Assembly (NCBI RefSeq): GCF_012927355.1
Contig: NZ_JABBGK010000002.1
Location: 950,758 to 1,014,757 of the forward strand
Source of the DNA: Rhizobium terricola
Lineage (GTDB): Bacteria; Pseudomonadota; Alphaproteobacteria; Rhizobiales; Rhizobiaceae
DNA length: 64,000 nucleotides
Reading direction: 5' to 3'
Within the stretch, counting starts at the first letter, position 1, and every line of letters starts with the position of its first letter. Shown here piece after piece: positions 9,580 through 18,407 of this stretch. The notes below the pieces were generated by a model that saw only the letters and a list, made by a program, of their open reading frames with translations, did not search any database and was not told the DNA's origin. A program made the position numbers and the translations under genes.

Positions 9580-10564
9580 GGCCGGCTTCGCTCGCCGCCT
9601 TCGACAGCGAGCCGAGCGGGCGCGGGCCGATCTGCTGGATCACGATGCCTGCCGCCAGACAGCCGATGCGGCCGCAGTCATAGAGCGAACGCCCCTGGGT
9701 GTAGCCATAGAGAAAGCCGGCCGCAAACAGATCGCCGGCACCGGTGGTGTCGACCAGTTCCTTGATCACGGAAGCTTCGACCCGGATGCGCTCGTCACCC
9801 TTCAGGATGATCGCCCCTTCCTCGCTCATCGTCACGGCGGCGAGCTTGCAATCCCGCGCCATCAGATCAAGCGCCTTGTCGAAATCGTCTGTCTCGTAGA
9901 GCGACAGCGCTTCCTGCTTGTTGGAGAAGACGATGTCGACGGTGCCCGAGCGCATGAGATCGAGGAACTCGTCGCGGTAACGCCCGACGCAGAAACTGTC
10001 GGACAGCGTCATCGACATTTCCCGGCCGTTCTCGTGGGCAATGCGGGCGCAATCGAGGATTGCCTGCTTGGCGCGCGGCGGGTCCCACAGATAGCCTTCG
10101 AAATAGGTGACCTTGGACTGTGCGACGACCTCGGGCTCGACATCTTCCGGGCCGAGCTCGACGCAGGCGCCGAGATAGGTGTTCATCGAGCGCTCGCCAT
10201 CCGGCGTGACGAAGATCATGCTGCGCGCGGTCGGCGGGTTCGAGCCTTCCGGCCGGGTCTCGTAGTGGACGCCCTGGGCGCGAATGTCATGCATGAAGAT
10301 CTTGCCGAGCTGGTCTTCAGCAACCTTGCCGAAATAGGCGGCCTTGCCGCCCAGGCTGGCAATGCCTGCGGCCGTGTTGCCGGCGCTGCCGCCGGATGCT
10401 TCGACGGCCGGCCCCATCAGCGAATAGAGCTTCTCGGCGCGATCGGCATCGATCAGGTTCATCGCTCCCTTGGTGATGTCATTGTCGATCAGAAAGGCAT
10501 CCTCGCAACGCGAGATGATATCGACGATGGCGTTGCCGACGGTGAGGACATCGAACCTGCTCAT
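9572..10564 (-). CDS. PfkB family carbohydrate/nucleoside kinase (adenosine kinase-like)
   Basis: ATP-dependent ribokinase-fold kinase, 330 residues. The N-terminus MSRFDVLTVGNAIVDII, the SGGSAGNTAAG substrate motif and the DTTGAGDLFAAGFLYG anion-hole and catalytic-Asp motif define the family. The overall sequence fits the alphaproteobacterial group annotated as adenosine kinase or sugar kinase; the substrate is not proven. ATG 10564 is chosen over longer frames because it begins the conserved N-terminus and has GGAG about 11 bases upstream. The 3' end overlaps the SH3-protein gene by 8 bases on the opposite strand. Confidence 0.9.
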   Translation of the reverse strand: MSRFDVLTVGNAIVDIISRCEDAFLIDNDITKGAMNLIDADRAEKLYSLMGPAVEASGGSAGNTAAGIASLGGKAAYFGKVAEDQLGKIFMHDIRAQGVHYETRPEGSNPPTARSMIFVTPDGERSMNTYLGACVELGPEDVEPEVVAQSKVTYFEGYLWDPPRAKQAILDCARIAHENGREMSMTLSDSFCVGRYRDEFLDLMRSGTVDIVFSNKQEALSLYETDDFDKALDLMARDCKLAAVTMSEEGAIILKGDERIRVEASVIKELVDTTGAGDLFAAGFLYGYTQGRSLYDCGRIGCLAAGIVIQQIGPRPLGSLSKAASEAGLI

Positions 10565-10958
10565 GAATTGCGGATCTCCGGTGGGTTGGGTTTTTCCGGT
10601 CATAGCCGTTTTTGACCGGCATGGAAGGGAAAACAGCACGCCTCGGACGAAATGCCGAGCCGTCATTCAGCTGTCACGCACATAGCCTAGACAAACGCCA
10701 AGTCAGGACGGCATCAGAGTATCTGCGTAAGCCGTCGCGAGGGACATGATCTGTCCCGCCATTCGAACTGCGCTCGACCACGGATGTACTGGCGATGCGG
10801 TTCCAAGTCCCGGCAGGATCGGGCGAGGGAAGCGGGGTCCTCCCCGCTTTTTTTCGTGGTCCGGCTGTCTGACAAAGATCAATCCGCACTGGTAGCACGC
10901 GTCGCATCGCGCTAGACCTTGGTTCTGCCTTCCCCTCCCCCCAAGGTTTGCCCCGCAG
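10565..10958. other. 394-bp gap between divergent genes, with an orphan terminator
   Basis: No convincing protein-coding frame is seen. The left part should hold the promoter of the PfkB gene. A 6-bp hairpin (GGGACA at 10741-10746 with TGTCCC at 10752-10757) is followed 70 bases later by a strong plus-strand terminator at 10830-10854. There is no gene upstream on that strand, so a small RNA roughly between 10700 and 10854 is possible. Confidence 0.5.
10830..10854 (+). terminator. Orphan rho-independent terminator (possible 3' end of a small RNA)
   Basis: AAGCGGGG (10830-10837), loop TCCT, CCCCGCTT (10842-10849), then a run of seven T (10848-10854). It is a textbook plus-strand terminator, yet the only annotated gene to its left runs on the minus strand and starts at 10564. 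It therefore either ends an unannotated small RNA or insulates the downstream transporter gene. Confidence 0.8.
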
Positions 10959-11903
10959 ATGTATGCCATCGCCCACGACGTCTTTCCCATTTTCATCCTC
11001 ATCCTGTTCGGCTGGAGCCTCGTGAAAACGGGTGTGCTCAATGCCGAGATCGGCGACGGCCTCGGAGAATTCGTGTTCCGCGTCGCAGTCCCGGTGCTGC
11101 TCTTCCACACGATCTCCCAGGCCGATTTTCACGGCGCTTCACCGTTCAAGCTGTGGGTCGCCTATTTCTCCGGTGTCGCTGTCACCTGGACCGTGGGCCA
11201 TCTGGTGGCAACGCGACTTTTCCAGCGCGATGCGCGCGTCGGCGTCCTTGCCGGCGTTTCTTCGGCTTTTGCCAACAACATCTTTATCGGCCTGCCGCTG
11301 GTGCAGCGTACGGTGGGGAGCGACGGCATCGTCGCCGTCTCGATCCTGCTTGCGGTTCATCTGCCCCTGATGATGGTGATCGGCACGGTGCTGATGGAGC
11401 GCGCCGAGCACAAGGTGAATGGCGGCAGTGCGCGCGGGATCGGTAGCGTGCTCAGGCAGATCGGCACCAACCTGATGCACAATCCGTTGGTGATCGGCCT
11501 GGTCGCTGGACTGGCGCTTCATCTGTCCGGCCTCGCGCTGCCGGAGGTCCTGGCGGGCGTCACAGAACAGATCACCGCGATGGCGGCACCGGCCGCGCTG
11601 ATCTCGCTCGGTATGGCGCTCAACAAATACGGCGTAAAGGGCAACCTGCAGATCTCGACCGTCATCGGCGCGCTGAAGCTGATCCTGATGCCCGCCTGCG
11701 TGTGGGCCGCCTGCAGGCTGCTCGGCCTCAGCACCGAATGGACGGCTGCCCTGGTGCTGACCTCCTCCGTGCCGACGGGTATCAACGCCTGGCTGATCGC
11801 CAACCGCTTTGGGGTCGGCCATGGACTCGCGGCCTCGACAATCACGCTGACGACCGCCGTCGGCGTCGTCAGCGTCACCTTCTGGGCCTGGATGCTGCAG
11901 TAG
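10959..11903 (+). CDS. AEC family (auxin efflux carrier-like) membrane transporter
   Basis: 314 residues with about ten hydrophobic segments spread over the whole length, starting at FPIFILILFGWSLVKTG and ending at TLTTAVGVVSVTFWAWML. Characteristic AEC features are the N-terminal FGWSLVKTGVL and the second-half repeat ASTITLTTAVGV. Family members export or import small carboxylates such as malonate or malate; the substrate here is unknown. ATG 10959 matches the family start. A terminator shared with the cytochrome gene follows. Confidence 0.9.
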   Translation: MYAIAHDVFPIFILILFGWSLVKTGVLNAEIGDGLGEFVFRVAVPVLLFHTISQADFHGASPFKLWVAYFSGVAVTWTVGHLVATRLFQRDARVGVLAGVSSAFANNIFIGLPLVQRTVGSDGIVAVSILLAVHLPLMMVIGTVLMERAEHKVNGGSARGIGSVLRQIGTNLMHNPLVIGLVAGLALHLSGLALPEVLAGVTEQITAMAAPAALISLGMALNKYGVKGNLQISTVIGALKLILMPACVWAACRLLGLSTEWTAALVLTSSVPTGINAWLIANRFGVGHGLAASTITLTTAVGVVSVTFWAWMLQ

Positions 11904-11925
11904 GAAACAGTCACCCCAAACGAAA

Positions 11926-11948
11926 AATGCCCGGCCGAGCCGGGCATT
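11926..11948. terminator. Bidirectional terminator between the AEC transporter and cytochrome c genes
   Basis: A perfect 10-bp stem: AATGCCCGGC (11926-11935) with GCCGGGCATT (11939-11948) and a 3-base loop. Flanking A and T residues on both sides suit convergent transcription of the transporter (plus) and cytochrome c (minus). Confidence 0.85.
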
Positions 11949-11980
11949 CAATTCGAGACGTTGCGGAAGGACCGCAGATC

Positions 11981-12682
11981 TTAGTTGTTCGTTGCCGGAG
12001 CTTCGGCCGGAGCCGGGGCAGCAGGTGCAGCTTCCGCCGGAGCGGCCGGGGCGGCAGCAGCATCGGCAGCCGGGGCGGCGGCGGCATCAGCGGCCGGAGC
12101 GGTTTCGGCAGCCGGAGCAGCAGCAGCATCAGCCGACGGCAGAGCGACCGGGCTGTCGGACAGCGTGCGCAGGTAGGCGATCAGGTTGGCGCGCTCGTCT
12201 TCTTTCTTGATACCGGCAAAGCCCATGGCCGTGCCCGCGATGAACTTCTTCGGCGCAGTCAGGAAATGGTTGAGATTTTCGAAGGTCCAGGTGACCGAAC
12301 CACCCTGGGAGAAGTCCTTCATGCCAGCGGAATAGCCGAAGCCTTCATGCGAAGCGATCGGGCGTTCGACGACGCCGAACAAGTTCGGGCCAACCTTGTT
12401 GGCTCCGCCCTTGTCCCCGGTGTGACAGCTCGTGCACTTCTTGAAGACGGTTTCGCCTGCAGCAGCATCGGCGCTGGCGAGGAGCGTGGCGATTGGGGTT
12501 TCGGCAGCAGCAGCGGCTTCGCCCTCGGCGGCACCTTCGGAAGCACCTTCAGCGACGATGGCATAGCCTTCCTTTTCCGGCTCGGGCGAGTGGAAAATGC
12601 CTTCCGACGCGATGGATACGGACATCAGGACGAAAACGGTACCCAGAAGAGCACCAACGCCCATGTTCACATATGAGTTCAT
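11981..12682 (-). CDS. cycM: Membrane-anchored cytochrome c (CycM-like) with an Ala/Pro-rich C-terminal tail
   Basis: Electron carrier expected to be tethered to the inner membrane and face the periplasm, passing electrons to a terminal oxidase. 233 residues: an uncleaved signal anchor at about 7-26 ([20 protein letters not shown]), an acidic Ala/Glu linker, and a class I cytochrome c domain with CTSCH at 83-87 and the probable axial Met in GTAMGFAG near 153. Residues after about 180 form an unusual tail of about 50 residues made mostly of Ala, Pro and Asp/Glu. Family members usually end near the heme domain. ATG 12682 starts the conserved [10 protein letters not shown]. Divergent from kdsB. 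Confidence 0.92.
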   Translation of the reverse strand: MNSYVNMGVGALLGTVFVLMSVSIASEGIFHSPEPEKEGYAIVAEGASEGAAEGEAAAAAETPIATLLASADAAAGETVFKKCTSCHTGDKGGANKVGPNLFGVVERPIASHEGFGYSAGMKDFSQGGSVTWTFENLNHFLTAPKKFIAGTAMGFAGIKKEDERANLIAYLRTLSDSPVALPSADAAAAPAAETAPAADAAAAPAADAAAAPAAPAEAAPAAPAPAEAPATNN

Positions 12683-12835
12683 CTGCAAACGCTCCCATGC
12701 AGCCGGCGGATCAGTAACCGGACGATCTTGAAATCGCGCGGAACCTATGTCTTTTGCTTGACAGTTGCAACACGATTGTGATCCCCAGACTGGGACTTTT
12801 TGACACTTTTTCGTCGGGATTTGAAGGGACTGGGC

Positions 12836-13591
12836 ATGAATAACGTCGATTCGAGAAAGACCCTCGTTCTTATCCCCGCCCGAATGGCTTCGACCCGCCT
12901 TCCCGGCAAGCCGCTGGCCGATATCTGCGGCCTGCCGATGATCGTCCAGGTCGCGCTGCGCGCCCGCGAGGCCGATGTCGGGCGAATCATCGTGGCCGTC
13001 GATGATGCCCGGACCTTCGACGCCGTTTCGGCCGTAGGTTTCGAGGTCGTGATGACACGGGTCGACCACCAGTCGGGTTCGGATCGCATCCACGAGGCGC
13101 TTACCAAGGCCGACCCGCAAGGCCGGATCGAAACCGTGATCAACGTCCAGGGCGACCTGCCGACCATCGAACCGGAAACGATCCGTGCAGCACTCCGACC
13201 GCTCGAAGAACCGGCCGTCGACATCGCGACGCTGACGGTCGAGATCACCGACGAAGAAGAGAAGACCAATCCCAACGTCGTCAAGGTGGTCGGCTCGCCG
13301 CTTTCGGAAAGCCGCCTGCGCGCGCTTTATTTCACGCGCGCCACCGCACCCTACGGCAAGGGTCCGCTCTATCACCACATCGGCCTCTATGCCTATCGCC
13401 GCAAGGCGCTGGAGCGCTTCGTCGCGCTCTCGCCGTCGACGCTGGAGAAGCGCGAGTCGCTCGAGCAGTTGAGAGCACTCGAGGCCGGCATGCGGATCGA
13501 CGTGGAGATCGTCAAATCCATCCCGCTCGGCGTCGACACGCCGGCCGACCTCGAAAAGGCGCGGCAGATCCTGGGCCGCAAGGCTTCCTAA
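12836..13591 (+). CDS. kdsB: 3-deoxy-manno-octulosonate cytidylyltransferase
   Basis: CMP-Kdo synthetase: couples Kdo to CTP for lipopolysaccharide core synthesis in the cytosol. 251 residues. Diagnostic motifs are [16 protein letters not shown] at the N-terminus (nucleotide binding), HQSGSDRI, and [14 protein letters not shown] 12836 has AAGGGA about 8 bases upstream. The gene lies 17 bases before pheA and probably forms a transcription unit with it. Confidence 0.96.
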   Translation: MNNVDSRKTLVLIPARMASTRLPGKPLADICGLPMIVQVALRAREADVGRIIVAVDDARTFDAVSAVGFEVVMTRVDHQSGSDRIHEALTKADPQGRIETVINVQGDLPTIEPETIRAALRPLEEPAVDIATLTVEITDEEEKTNPNVVKVVGSPLSESRLRALYFTRATAPYGKGPLYHHIGLYAYRRKALERFVALSPSTLEKRESLEQLRALEAGMRIDVEIVKSIPLGVDTPADLEKARQILGRKAS

Positions 13592-13608
13592 GAGAACGGA
13601 CATACCCG

Positions 13609-14469
13609 ATGAGCAACAAGACCAACAGGATCGCCTTCCAGGGCGAATTCGGCGCGAACTCCGACATGGCCTGCCGCGACATGTTTCCGGACATGTCGCC
13701 CCTTCCCTGCCCCACGTTCGAGGATGCCTTCGTCGCGGTGGAGAACGGCGAAGCCGATCTTGCGATGATCCCGATCGAAAACACGATCGCCGGGCGCGTC
13801 GCCGACATCCACTACCTGCTTCCCGAATCGCGCCTGCACATCATCGGCGAGTATTTCATGCCGATCCGCTTCCAGCTGATGGTGCTTCCCGGCGTCTCGA
13901 TCGACGAGATCCGCACGGTCCATAGCCATATCCATGCGCTCGGCCAGTGCCGCAAGATCATGCGCGCCAACGGCTGGAAGCCGGTTGTCGCAGGGGATAC
14001 CGCAGGCGCTGCAAAGCTGGTTGCGGAACGGGGCGACCGGACGATGGGGGCGCTCGCCCCGCGCCTTGCAGCCGACCTTTACGGGCTCGATATCGTGGCC
14101 GAAAACGTCGAGGACACGGAAAACAACGTCACCCGCTTCGTCGTACTGTCACGCGAGGAGCAGATCGCCCAGCGCAAGAATGCCGACGAGCTTTTCGTTA
14201 CGACCTTCGTCTTCAACGTCCGCAACATTCCGGCGGCGCTCTACAAGGCCATGGGCGGCTTTGCCACCAACGGCATCAACATGACGAAGCTCGAAAGCTA
14301 CCAGATCGGCGGCAAGTTCGTCGCGACGCAATTCTACGCCGATATCGAGGGCCATCCCGACGACGCACCGGTTCGCCGGGCGCTCGAAGAGCTGCGCTTC
14401 TTCTCGGAGAAGGTCCGCATCCTCGGCGTCTACAAAGGCCACCCGATGCGGGGCAAGCTTGGCAGCTGA
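13609..14469 (+). CDS. pheA: Prephenate dehydratase
   Basis: Converts prephenate to phenylpyruvate in phenylalanine synthesis. 286 residues, monofunctional (no chorismate mutase domain). The catalytic domain (about 1-190) includes [11 protein letters not shown] and the TRF motif in NNVTRFVVL. The ACT regulatory domain (about 200-280) contains [15 protein letters not shown], the ESRP-type loop used for phenylalanine feedback binding. It follows kdsB closely and is convergent with nudC. Confidence 0.97.
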   Translation: MSNKTNRIAFQGEFGANSDMACRDMFPDMSPLPCPTFEDAFVAVENGEADLAMIPIENTIAGRVADIHYLLPESRLHIIGEYFMPIRFQLMVLPGVSIDEIRTVHSHIHALGQCRKIMRANGWKPVVAGDTAGAAKLVAERGDRTMGALAPRLAADLYGLDIVAENVEDTENNVTRFVVLSREEQIAQRKNADELFVTTFVFNVRNIPAALYKAMGGFATNGINMTKLESYQIGGKFVATQFYADIEGHPDDAPVRRALEELRFFSEKVRILGVYKGHPMRGKLGS

Positions 14470-14480
14470 GGCCCGACGCC

Positions 14481-15440
14481 TCAGCGCTTCCACTCCAGCC
14501 AGTCGACGATCAGGCGGCGGGCGATCGTGCCCTCGATCGGTATGCTCTTGCCGTCGACCTGGGCGTTGCGGGCCAGTTCGGCGATTTCGTCGCGGGTGAA
14601 CCAGCGGCAATCGGCCAGCTCCGCCTCGTCCGCGGCGATGTCGAACGAGATCGCTTCGGCAAAACAGCCGATCATCAGCTGGTGCGGCATCGGCCAGGGC
14701 TGGGAGGCATGATACCGGACGCGGCCGATCTCGATCCCGGATTCCTCCCGCGTCTCGCGGCGCACGGCATTCTCGATCGTTTCCCCCGGCTCGACGAAGC
14801 CCGCGAGGCTCGAATACATGCCCTCGGGAAACCGGTGATTGCGGCCCAACAGGCAGCGGTCGCGCTTCTCGTCGATCGTCAGCATGATCGCCACGGGATC
14901 GGTGCGGGGAAACATTTCGTGGCCGCAGCCTGTGCAGATCCGCTTGTAGCCGCCGATCCGGCTTTCGGCCACGGAACCGCAGCGACCGCAGAACCGGTTA
15001 TCGGCATTCCAGCGCAGCAGACTGAGCGCCTGGGCGGTCTCGCCAAGCAGGTCCTCGCCGACCAGCCGATCGCGAAACAAGGCGCGGGGATCGGCCGGCT
15101 TGTAATGGCCTGCGAGATCGTCGGCCGGGCAGCGGACCGGAACCGCGATACGCGGCTCGCCTGAAGGCTGGAAGCCGAGCAGCACCGCGTTTTCGAAGTC
15201 GGGATCGAGTTCGGCCAGTTCGTAAGGCGCAAAAAGCGGGTCAAGCACCTGACCGTCGTGCTTCAGCACGAGCTTTGAATCGCAGAAGGCGAGTATGTGG
15301 GTTCCCTCGACGGCAAGCGCCTTTTCGAGCGAGGTTTCGTCGCGGTGTTCACTGTCGCGTTCCAGCGCATTGCGCGAAAAGGCCGTGAGTTCGCTCGGTT
15401 CGGGATGGGGGCCTTTGCCGTCGAAAATCGATTTTTTCAT
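14481..15440 (-). CDS. nudC: NAD(+) diphosphatase / NAD-capped RNA hydrolase NudC
   Basis: Nudix hydrolase cleaving NAD(H) and removing NAD caps from RNA. 319 residues. It has an N-terminal domain, a zinc ribbon (CGRCG and CTGCG pairs), the Nudix box GFVEPGETIENAVRRETREE, and the NADH-pyrophosphatase motif SQPWPMPHQLM just after it. ATG 15440 overlaps the stop codon of the upstream HIT gene (ATGA, 15437-15440), so the two are translationally coupled. Confidence 0.95.
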   Translation of the reverse strand: MKKSIFDGKGPHPEPSELTAFSRNALERDSEHRDETSLEKALAVEGTHILAFCDSKLVLKHDGQVLDPLFAPYELAELDPDFENAVLLGFQPSGEPRIAVPVRCPADDLAGHYKPADPRALFRDRLVGEDLLGETAQALSLLRWNADNRFCGRCGSVAESRIGGYKRICTGCGHEMFPRTDPVAIMLTIDEKRDRCLLGRNHRFPEGMYSSLAGFVEPGETIENAVRRETREESGIEIGRVRYHASQPWPMPHQLMIGCFAEAISFDIAADEAELADCRWFTRDEIAELARNAQVDGKSIPIEGTIARRLIVDWLEWKR

Positions 15441-15847
15441 GAGTGAAGGGCTTCGAGTAACTTCTGCTGGAGTTGGCGGCGGGCATCTTCGCCATACGGT
15501 ATGGCAGTTCCGTGACCCCAGACGGGGCCAGGCCAATTTGGGTCACCCTCGACGCGGGCGATCACGTGGACATGCAATTGGCGGACAACGTTGCCGATCG
15601 CCGCAATGTTGATCTTGGTGGCGCCCGTCACCGTCTTCAGGGCGGCGGCGACGGTATTCTGCTCGAAGGTCAGGACCGCCTGGTCAAGCGGCGTCAGGTC
15701 GAACACCTCGGAGATGCCCGGCCGCTTGGGCACGAGAACCAGCCAGGGCCAACGGCTGTCATTGATCAGGCGCAGCTCGCAGAGGCCCAAGTGGACAAGG
15801 AGACCACTGTCACGCGCAAGCCGTTCGTCGAGCACGAATTGGTTCAA
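15437..15847 (-). CDS. HIT domain protein, TTG start
   Basis: 136 residues. HIT-superfamily nucleotide hydrolase/transferase fold. The active-site motif reads QLHVHVI where the family pattern is His-x-His-x-His, so the first histidine is glutamine while the catalytic region is otherwise kept. The start is TTG 15847: AGGAGG lies exactly 6 bases upstream and the family N-terminus (NQFVLDERLARDS) begins here. Longer in-frame starts lack a ribosome-binding site. Coupled to nudC by an ATGA overlap, so a shared role in dinucleotide turnover is plausible. Confidence 0.88.
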   Translation of the reverse strand: MNQFVLDERLARDSGLLVHLGLCELRLINDSRWPWLVLVPKRPGISEVFDLTPLDQAVLTFEQNTVAAALKTVTGATKINIAAIGNVVRQLHVHVIARVEGDPNWPGPVWGHGTAIPYGEDARRQLQQKLLEALHS

Positions 15848-15853
15848 GGTGTT

Positions 15854-15859
15854 CCTCCT
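15854..15859 (-). promoter_or_regulatory. Strong ribosome-binding site fixing the TTG start of the HIT gene
   Basis: AGGAGG on the minus strand with a 6-base spacer to TTG at 15847-15845. No ATG or GTG lies in frame at a usable distance. Confidence 0.85.
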
Positions 15860-15932
15860 GTCGTTTTCTCTCTTCATAACAGTTTTTTGCGGGCTTGGCT
15901 TGCATTTGATCGCGTAATTGCCGATATGTGCC

Positions 15933-16031
15933 TCGGGAGGTTGGTGGTGGACGAGCCACTCGCCAACCGGGTCAGGTCCGGAAGGAAGCAGCCCTAACGA
16001 GCGCGGCACGGGTCATCGTGCCAGCCTCCCA
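15933..16031 (+). ncRNA. ffs: Signal recognition particle 4.5S RNA
   Basis: The universally conserved SRP domain IV is visible: GGGTCAGGTCCGGAAGGAAG at about 15969-15988 with the GGAA tetraloop and the AGCAGCC that follows. The ends close into a helix, with GGGAGG (15935-15940) pairing with CCTCCC (16024-16029), and the length is close to 100 bases. It partners the protein Ffh to target membrane proteins. Its position directly upstream of dnaX is the usual alphaproteobacterial order. Exact ends are estimated. Confidence 0.93.
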
Positions 16032-16111
16032 CCTTCCATTCCTTTTGGCCGGCCATGGCGCTGGCCAGGTCGTACCCGGATACGGGTCTTCCAGTGACGC
16101 TGGCAGGGGCG

Positions 16112-17986
16112 ATGAGCGATTTCGAGCCGAAAGCATCGACTCCCGAGGGTGGCACGACCGGCTACCGGGTTCTCGCCCGCAAATATCGCCCCAAGGATTT
16201 CACGGACCTGATGGTCGGCCAGGAGCCGATGGTGAGAACCCTCACCAACGCCTTCGAAACCGGTCGCATCGCTCAGGCCTACATGCTGACCGGCGTACGC
16301 GGTGTCGGCAAGACGACGACCGCCCGCATTCTGGCGCGCGCACTCAACTACAAGACGGCCGATATCGACAAGCCGACGATCGACCTGCGCGTGCCCGGCG
16401 ACCACTGCCAGGCCATCATGGAAGGCCGCCATGTCGACGTGATCGAGATGGACGCCGCCTCGCATACCGGCATCGACGACATTCGCGAAATCATCGAGCA
16501 GGTCCGCTACCGGCCTGTATCGGCGCGCTACAAGGTCTACATCATCGACGAAGTGCACATGCTCTCGACGCAGGCCTTCAATGGCCTGCTGAAGACGCTC
16601 GAAGAGCCGCCGGAGCATGTGAAGTTCATCTTCGCGACGACGGAAATCCGCAAGGTTCCGATCACGGTCCTGTCGCGCTGCCAGCGCTTCGACCTGCGCC
16701 GCATCAGCGCCGGCGATCTCGTCGGGCTTTTCTCGACGATCGCCGCCAAGGAAGGCATCGAAGCCGAAGAAGAAGCGCTCGCGATGATCGCGCGGGCGGC
16801 GGAAGGCTCGGCGCGCGACGGCCTGTCGCTCCTCGACCAGGCGATTGCCCACGGCGGCGGCACCGTGCGGGCCGAGGCCGTGCGCGGCATGCTTGGTCTT
16901 GCCGACCGGGCGCGTATCGTCGACCTCTTCGACCATGTCGTGCGCGGCGACGTATCCGCTGCCCTTGCCGAGTTCGGCAGCCAGTATGAGGCGGGCGCCA
17001 ATCCGACGGTTGTCCTGACGGATCTCGCCGATTTCACCCATCTGGTGACGCGCCTCAAATACATCCCATCCGCCGCACAGGATCCCTCGCTCAGCGAGGT
17101 CGAGCGCGCCAGGGGTGCGGAGCTTGCCGACAGCGTTTCCGTCTCGACGCTCTCGCGCATCTGGCAGATGCTGCTCAAGGGAATTCCGGAAGCCGAGAAC
17201 TCCTCGCGGCCGGCCGGAGCGGCAGAGATGGTCATCATCCGGCTTTCACATGCGGCGCACCTGCCTTCGCCGGAAGATGCCGCGCGCCGGCTGCTCGAAC
17301 TTTCCGACGGAACCGACACCGCACAGCCAGGCGGCGCGCCACGGGGCGGCAATGGCGGCGGCGCCATGGCCTCCTACCGCACGGCCGCGGTCTCGCAGCA
17401 GGCGTTCGAAGCCGCGCCGAGACCGTCCAGCCCACAGCCGGTCGCCCGACTGCACAGCGTGCCGCAGCCTGAAGGGGCGCCGATGACGCTGGGCCGCGCC
17501 GAAGCAAGGCCCGCCGAGGCCCAGCCGCAGCCGAAGGTCCAGATCAACTCGCTCGAAGAACTGGCCGAACTCTGCACCAAGAATCGTGACCCGAAACTTC
17601 GGGCATTGCTGCGCAACTTTGTGCGGTTGGTGGGTATCGAGCCCGGCCGACTCGAAATCAACCTTCCGCCGGAAGCTCCGAAGTCGCTGGTCAGCGACCT
17701 GCAGAAGCGTCTGGAAGAATGGACCGAAATCCGCTGGATGGTGATCCTCAGCCGCGAACAGGGCCAGCCGACGCTGGTCGAGGCGGATGCCTCGATGCGG
17801 GAGGCGCGCCTCGTGGACGCCCGGCAGGATCCCGACGTTGTCGCGATCCTCGCCCGCTTCCCGGGCGCGAAGATTACCGACGTCCGCATTCGTGCACCCG
17901 CCGTCGAGGAAGAAACACCGAGCCTGCCGGCAGCGGCGGAATCGGCCGAAGGCGACATCCTGCCCGGCGACGACATCGAATTCTGA
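16112..17986 (+). CDS. dnaX: DNA polymerase III subunit gamma/tau
   Basis: AAA+ motor of the clamp loader and organiser of the replisome. 624 residues. The N-terminal YRVLARKYRPKDFTDLMVGQE is diagnostic. Walker A GVRGVGKTTT is at 61-70, Walker B DEVHML near 146, and sensor SRCQRFD follows. A variable Pro/Ala-rich linker (about 400-490) precedes the C-terminal tau domain. The zinc-cysteine knot of enteric DnaX is not evident. ATG 16112 has a purine-rich GGCAGGGGCG just upstream. No obvious slippery site for a short gamma form was seen. Followed 42 bases later by ybaB. Confidence 0.97.
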   Translation: MSDFEPKASTPEGGTTGYRVLARKYRPKDFTDLMVGQEPMVRTLTNAFETGRIAQAYMLTGVRGVGKTTTARILARALNYKTADIDKPTIDLRVPGDHCQAIMEGRHVDVIEMDAASHTGIDDIREIIEQVRYRPVSARYKVYIIDEVHMLSTQAFNGLLKTLEEPPEHVKFIFATTEIRKVPITVLSRCQRFDLRRISAGDLVGLFSTIAAKEGIEAEEEALAMIARAAEGSARDGLSLLDQAIAHGGGTVRAEAVRGMLGLADRARIVDLFDHVVRGDVSAALAEFGSQYEAGANPTVVLTDLADFTHLVTRLKYIPSAAQDPSLSEVERARGAELADSVSVSTLSRIWQMLLKGIPEAENSSRPAGAAEMVIIRLSHAAHLPSPEDAARRLLELSDGTDTAQPGGAPRGGNGGGAMASYRTAAVSQQAFEAAPRPSSPQPVARLHSVPQPEGAPMTLGRAEARPAEAQPQPKVQINSLEELAELCTKNRDPKLRALLRNFVRLVGIEPGRLEINLPPEAPKSLVSDLQKRLEEWTEIRWMVILSREQGQPTLVEADASMREARLVDARQDPDVVAILARFPGAKITDVRIRAPAVEEETPSLPAAAESAEGDILPGDDIEF

Positions 17987-18028
17987 CGCAAGACCGATCC
18001 GAGTTTAGACTTCAAGGAGATACCGACG

Positions 18029-18352
18029 ATGCGCGACATCATGGGCATGATGGGCAAGGTCAAGGAAATGCAGGCCAAGATGGAGAAGATGCAGGCGGAG
18101 ATCGCCGCACTCGAAGTCGAGGGCAAGTCCGGCGGCGGGCTCGTCTCGGTCACGATGACCGGCAAGGGCGAGCTGAAGGGCATCAAGATCGACCCCTCGC
18201 TCTTCAAGGAAGAGGAAGTCGAGATCCTCGAAGACCTGATCGTCGCCGCGCACAAGGACGCCAAGGACAAGGCGGAAAGCGTCATGGCCGAGAAAACCAA
18301 GGAAATGACGGCCGGCCTGCCGATCCCACCCGGCATGAAGCTGCCGTTCTGA
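18029..18352 (+). CDS. YbaB/EbfC family nucleoid-associated protein
   Basis: 107 residues, small DNA-binding protein. An N-terminal Met-rich helix ([21 protein letters not shown]) forms a coiled coil, followed by the conserved [25 protein letters not shown] and a C-terminal helix ending in the hydrophobic PPGMKLPF. Position between dnaX and recR is conserved widely, though here an opposite-strand MOSC gene intervenes before recR. Confidence 0.95.
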   Translation: MRDIMGMMGKVKEMQAKMEKMQAEIAALEVEGKSGGGLVSVTMTGKGELKGIKIDPSLFKEEEVEILEDLIVAAHKDAKDKAESVMAEKTKEMTAGLPIPPGMKLPF

Positions 18353-18407
18353 CCGGCTTCGAACACGTCCATCCGATTTCGCGACCGCCTTCGGGCGGTC
18401 GTGGCAT

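Noticed and set aside
10796..10815. tRNA T-arm-like segment (GCGGTTCCAAGTCCCGGC)
   Set aside because: No matching acceptor, D or anticodon arms surround it.
16112..17986. Programmed frameshift in dnaX producing a short gamma subunit
   Set aside because: No A-run slippery site followed by a stem-loop was seen in the expected region.
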